NCBI GenBank assembly: GCA_964458645.1
Contig: CAYWJU010000027.1
Span: forward strand, 1 to 8,604
Source of the DNA: DAORHV01 sp964458645
GTDB taxonomy: Bacteria > Patescibacteriota > Gracilibacteria > Peribacterales > Peribacteraceae
Length of the DNA: 8,604 nucleotides
Reading direction: 5' to 3'
The notes below the pieces were generated by a model that was not told the DNA's origin, made no database searches, and was given only the letters and a program-made list of their open reading frames with translations. How positions within the stretch are numbered: position 1 is the stretch's first letter; every line of letters begins with the position of its first letter. The position numbers were made by a program, and so were the translations under genes. This document shows, piece after piece, positions 6,416-8,604 of this stretch.

Positions 6416-6444
6416 TATAATCTGGCGAACCACCGCGGTTGCCA
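6416..6444 (+). promoter_or_regulatory. Candidate moaA promoter -10 with adjacent inverted repeat
   Basis: TATAAT at 6416-6421 is a perfect -10 on the plus strand in the sodC-moaA divergent gap. No good -35 lies 16-18 bases upstream, and the TG two bases too far is not a proper extended -10, so activator help would be expected. Two bases on is an imperfect inverted repeat: TGGCgAACC (6423-6431, one bulged G) pairing with GGTTGCCA (6437-6444) around ACCGC. It covers the predicted start of transcription and could be an operator or a 5' UTR hairpin. Confidence 0.45.
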
Positions 6445-6488
6445 GCGCGACCGACTCTCACCTGACACATAGCCGGACAATTGGTTCA

Positions 6489-7574
6489 ATGCGCAATGAA
6501 TCCCTGATCCCGGAAACCCTGCCGACAGGCATGGAAAGTTTCCGGCCAACGACCACGGCGGAGAGTTCACGCCATGCCGACGGCACGCTGGTCGACAAGT
6601 ACGGGCGCCATGTGACCTACATCCGCCTGTCCATCACAGACCGCTGCGATTTCCGCTGCACCTACTGCATGGCGGAGGAAATGGAGTTCCTGCCGCGCGA
6701 CAGGGTGCTTTCGCTGGAAGAATGCCTGCGTGTCGTGCGCACCTTCGTTGGGCTGGGTGTAACCAAGGTACGAATCACCGGCGGCGAACCGCTGGTCCGG
6801 CGCAACGTGATGTGGCTTCTGGAGCGCATCGCGGCGCTCGACGGCCTCAATGAACTGGTGCTCACGACCAACGGCTCGCAGCTCGACCGCTACGCGACCG
6901 ACCTGATCGATGCCGGTGTCAAGCGCATCAACGTCAGCCTGGACACGCTGAAACCCGATCGCTTCAAGGCCATCACCCGCATCGGCGACCTCGAAAAGGT
7001 GCTACGCGGCATCGATGCCGCACGGAAGGCAGGGTTCAAGCGCACCAAGCTCAATACCGTGATGATGCGCGGCACCAATGACGACGAATTCGCGGACCTC
7101 GTCGCCTACGCCGTCGCCAATGACCTGAATATCTCGTTCATTGAGGAAATGCCGCTCGGCGACGTCGGCCACGGGCGTGGCAACACCTATTTCAGCACCC
7201 AGGAGGCACTGGTGCTCCTCTCCAACCGGTTCGAGCTGGTGTCCACGCTGGAGACGACGGGTGGCCCGGCCCGCTACTGGCGCATTCCTGGCACCGACAC
7301 ACGCGTCGGCTTCATCTCTCCGCACAGCCACAATTTCTGCGATACCTGCAATCGCGTGCGCATTACCGCCCAGGGGGAACTTTATCCCTGCCTCGGCCAG
7401 AACGATGCAATGAGCCTGATGCCGCTGTTGCGCACCAACCAGGATGACGGCACGGATGCCGCACTGCGTGCCGCCATCGTCGAGTCCATGGGCATCAAGC
7501 CAAAGGGACACGATTTCACCAGCCAGCTCGACGCACCGAAGGTTGTCCGCTTCATGTCGATGACTGGCGGCTGA
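6489..7574 (+). CDS. moaA: GTP 3',8-cyclase MoaA, radical SAM enzyme of molybdenum cofactor synthesis
   Basis: MoaA catalyses the first step of molybdopterin synthesis, turning GTP into 3',8-cyclo-GTP, which MoaC then processes. With the ATG at 6489 it has 361 residues. The radical SAM cluster motif CDFRCTYC (C53, C57, C60) follows YIRLSITDR, and ITGGEPLVRR matches the SAM-binding GGEP motif. The second 4Fe-4S cluster that binds GTP is held by C284, C287 and C301 with the family spacing C-x2-C-x13-C. The chain ends in the Gly-Gly dipeptide needed for MoaA activity. The start is uncertain: about 35 residues precede the conserved DKYGRHVTYIRLS, against roughly 10 in E. coli, and neither this ATG nor the one at 6531 has a clear ribosome site. 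No moaB, moaC, moaD or moaE lies nearby. Eight bases separate it from the DUF2721 gene, so the two are probably co-transcribed. Confidence 0.96.
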   Translation: MRNESLIPETLPTGMESFRPTTTAESSRHADGTLVDKYGRHVTYIRLSITDRCDFRCTYCMAEEMEFLPRDRVLSLEECLRVVRTFVGLGVTKVRITGGEPLVRRNVMWLLERIAALDGLNELVLTTNGSQLDRYATDLIDAGVKRINVSLDTLKPDRFKAITRIGDLEKVLRGIDAARKAGFKRTKLNTVMMRGTNDDEFADLVAYAVANDLNISFIEEMPLGDVGHGRGNTYFSTQEALVLLSNRFELVSTLETTGGPARYWRIPGTDTRVGFISPHSHNFCDTCNRVRITAQGELYPCLGQNDAMSLMPLLRTNQDDGTDAALRAAIVESMGIKPKGHDFTSQLDAPKVVRFMSMTGG

Positions 7575-7582
7575 GACAACGC

Positions 7583-8050
7583 ATGTCAGCGGCACTCGGC
7601 ATCACCAGCGTCGGTCAGGCCATTCAACTGGCTGTCGCGCCCGTGTTTCTGCTGGCCGGCGTTGGCGCTCTGCTCGCCGTGCTGATCAACCGCCTTGGGC
7701 GAATCATCGACCGCGTTTACTTGCTGGAAAAGGAATTGCCCGAGGATGCCTGTGCGGAACGGCGCGACGCCTACCTGCAGTCGACGCGTACGCTGTCACG
7801 CCGCGCACGCCTGATCCACTGGGCGATCACGCTATGCACGACCTGCGATCTGCTCGTCTGCATCGTCGTCGCCACCCTCTTCGTGAGCGCAGAGGTGGCC
7901 ATCAATCTTTCCAGCATGATCGCCGTTCTCTTCATCGCTGCGATGCTGGCCCTGATCGCCGGACTGATCTGCTTTCTCCGGGAAATCGCACTCGCCACGG
8001 CGCTGATCGAGAGCCTCGACAAGACCATCCCGCCGACCTCCCCATACTGA
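7583..8050 (+). CDS. DUF2721 family membrane protein
   Basis: Function unknown. The 155 residues contain three hydrophobic segments, at about 13-36, 78-101 and 109-132. A charged stretch between the first and second carries the family-like motif NRLGRIIDR (36-44), then an acidic/basic helix (EKELPEDACAERRDAYLQSTRTLSRRARLIHW). This pattern matches the small membrane proteins grouped as DUF2721, which I recognise by its architecture and the NR-x-R-I-x-DR stretch. The ATG at 7583 lies eight bases after the moaA stop, with only a weak ribosome site (TGAGAC) overlapping that stop, so it probably depends on moaA transcription. Nothing in its sequence suggests a role in molybdenum cofactor synthesis. 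The gene converges on the antiporter gene, with 14 bases between their stop codons. Confidence 0.85.
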   Translation: MSAALGITSVGQAIQLAVAPVFLLAGVGALLAVLINRLGRIIDRVYLLEKELPEDACAERRDAYLQSTRTLSRRARLIHWAITLCTTCDLLVCIVVATLFVSAEVAINLSSMIAVLFIAAMLALIAGLICFLREIALATALIESLDKTIPPTSPY

Positions 8051-8064
8051 ACGCGGGCACAGGT

Positions 8065-8604
8065 TCAGCCCTTGAGCTGCGCCTCGCGATAGTCGAGCAG
8101 TTCCTCGAGATGATGCAACACCTCATCACCGATTTCGTTGTTGCGCCATAGTGCGATCAGAGCCTTGCGCTCCGCATCGATGGCTGCGCGCCGAATGTCC
8201 GACGCCAGTGCGCCGGCGGTCCGTATCGTCTCGTCAGGATCGGCAACCCCGGAAAATTCAGCCTGCAGGACCTTGATCAGGGCCGGCGAAGCCTTGCCCG
8301 ACGTTGCTTCTATCGCCGATGCGGCAGCCTGGCGCATGGCGGATCGCGCCCGCTCGCGCTCCTTTTCGCTCTCCCAGTCGGCACCGACCTTGAGCCTGCG
8401 GATGAACGGCGAAAGCGTCAGCCCCTGACCGATCAGCGTCGTCGCAATGACGAAGAAGGTGAGAAAGACGATCAGGTCGCGGTACGGAAAGGGCACCCCG
8501 TTGGGGAGTGTCACCGGCAGCGCCAGTGCGGCAGCGAGCGACACGATCCCGCGCATGCCACACCAGCTGACCACGAACAGCTCGCGCTTGCGCGGCCGCG
8601 GCTC
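8065..8604 (-). CDS. Na+/H+ antiporter, CPA1 family, C-terminal part, cut by window edge
   Basis: The frame is open to the right edge, giving 179 C-terminal residues; most membrane helices are outside. The visible part has WCGMRGIVSLAAALALP (about 14-30), which matches the conserved helix W-x-G-MRG-x-x-SLA of CPA1 sodium/proton exchangers. A last hydrophobic segment (YRDLIVFLTFFVIATTLIGQGLTLSPFIRRL, 41-71) follows, then a charged cytoplasmic helical tail from 72 to the end (WESEKERERARSAMRQ and DEVLHHLEELLDYREAQLKG). Such proteins exchange Na+ or K+ for H+ across the inner membrane and serve pH and salt tolerance. The ion cannot be told from this part. A GTG at 8572-8574 could be mistaken for a start, but it falls inside the conserved helix region. 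No terminator separates it from the convergent DUF2721 gene. Confidence 0.92.
   Translation of the reverse strand, partial: EPRPRKRELFVVSWCGMRGIVSLAAALALPVTLPNGVPFPYRDLIVFLTFFVIATTLIGQGLTLSPFIRRLKVGADWESEKERERARSAMRQAAASAIEATSGKASPALIKVLQAEFSGVADPDETIRTAGALASDIRRAAIDAERKALIALWRNNEIGDEVLHHLEELLDYREAQLKG

Noticed and set aside
6345..6488. Upstream extension of the moaA frame into sodC
   Set aside because: It overlaps the sodC start and ribosome site on the other strand and crosses the likely moaA promoter; MoaA does not need these residues.
6422..6488. Moco riboswitch before moaA
   Set aside because: The likely leader is about 60 bases with a single short hairpin, much smaller than the known Moco RNA motif.
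7002..7595. Minus-strand open frame opposite moaA
   Set aside because: Antisense to the conserved MoaA coding sequence, no family features.

Overview
The window is high-GC and densely coding, and reads as ordinary chromosomal core sequence from a betaproteobacterium. Rhodocyclales is my best guess, from gene content and codon style; this is inference, as no 16S or other marker is present. There is no insertion sequence, phage gene, CRISPR array or integrase, and no stretch over 150 bases lacks a gene or RNA signal.

Layout, left to right. (1) The N-terminal third of uvrB (nucleotide excision repair) runs leftward off the edge. (2) Divergent from it is a class I aspartate/aromatic aminotransferase with all key PLP and substrate residues, closed by a strong hairpin terminator. 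(3) Converging on that terminator is a leftward 602-residue protein with a small cytoplasmic N-terminal domain, a Pro-rich linker with a short repeat, one membrane helix and a large AsmA-like periplasmic part. (4) Divergent from it is a self-contained tRNA-Asn(GUU) unit: consensus sigma-70 promoter with GC-rich discriminator, tRNA with encoded CCA, and a UUCG-loop terminator. (5) A leftward two-gene operon follows: a stand-alone cyclic-nucleotide-binding-domain protein whose stop overlaps the start of an AI-2E/PerM family membrane protein. (6) A leftward lipoprotein Cu,Zn superoxide dismutase (sodC) has its own terminator and a strong ribosome binding site. (7) Divergent from sodC are moaA (molybdopterin synthesis) and, 8 bases later, a DUF2721 membrane protein. 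(8) The C-terminal part of a CPA1-type Na+/H+ antiporter enters from the right edge.

The units are mostly independent housekeeping or stress functions: DNA repair, amino acid metabolism, envelope maintenance, superoxide defence, cofactor synthesis and ion homeostasis. I found no convincing undescribed multi-gene system. The points most worth a second look are the domain architecture of the AsmA-like protein, the translationally coupled cyclic-nucleotide sensor and PerM transporter, an inverted repeat next to a consensus -10 before moaA, and a 16-codon protein-like in-frame tail after the AsmA-like stop codon.
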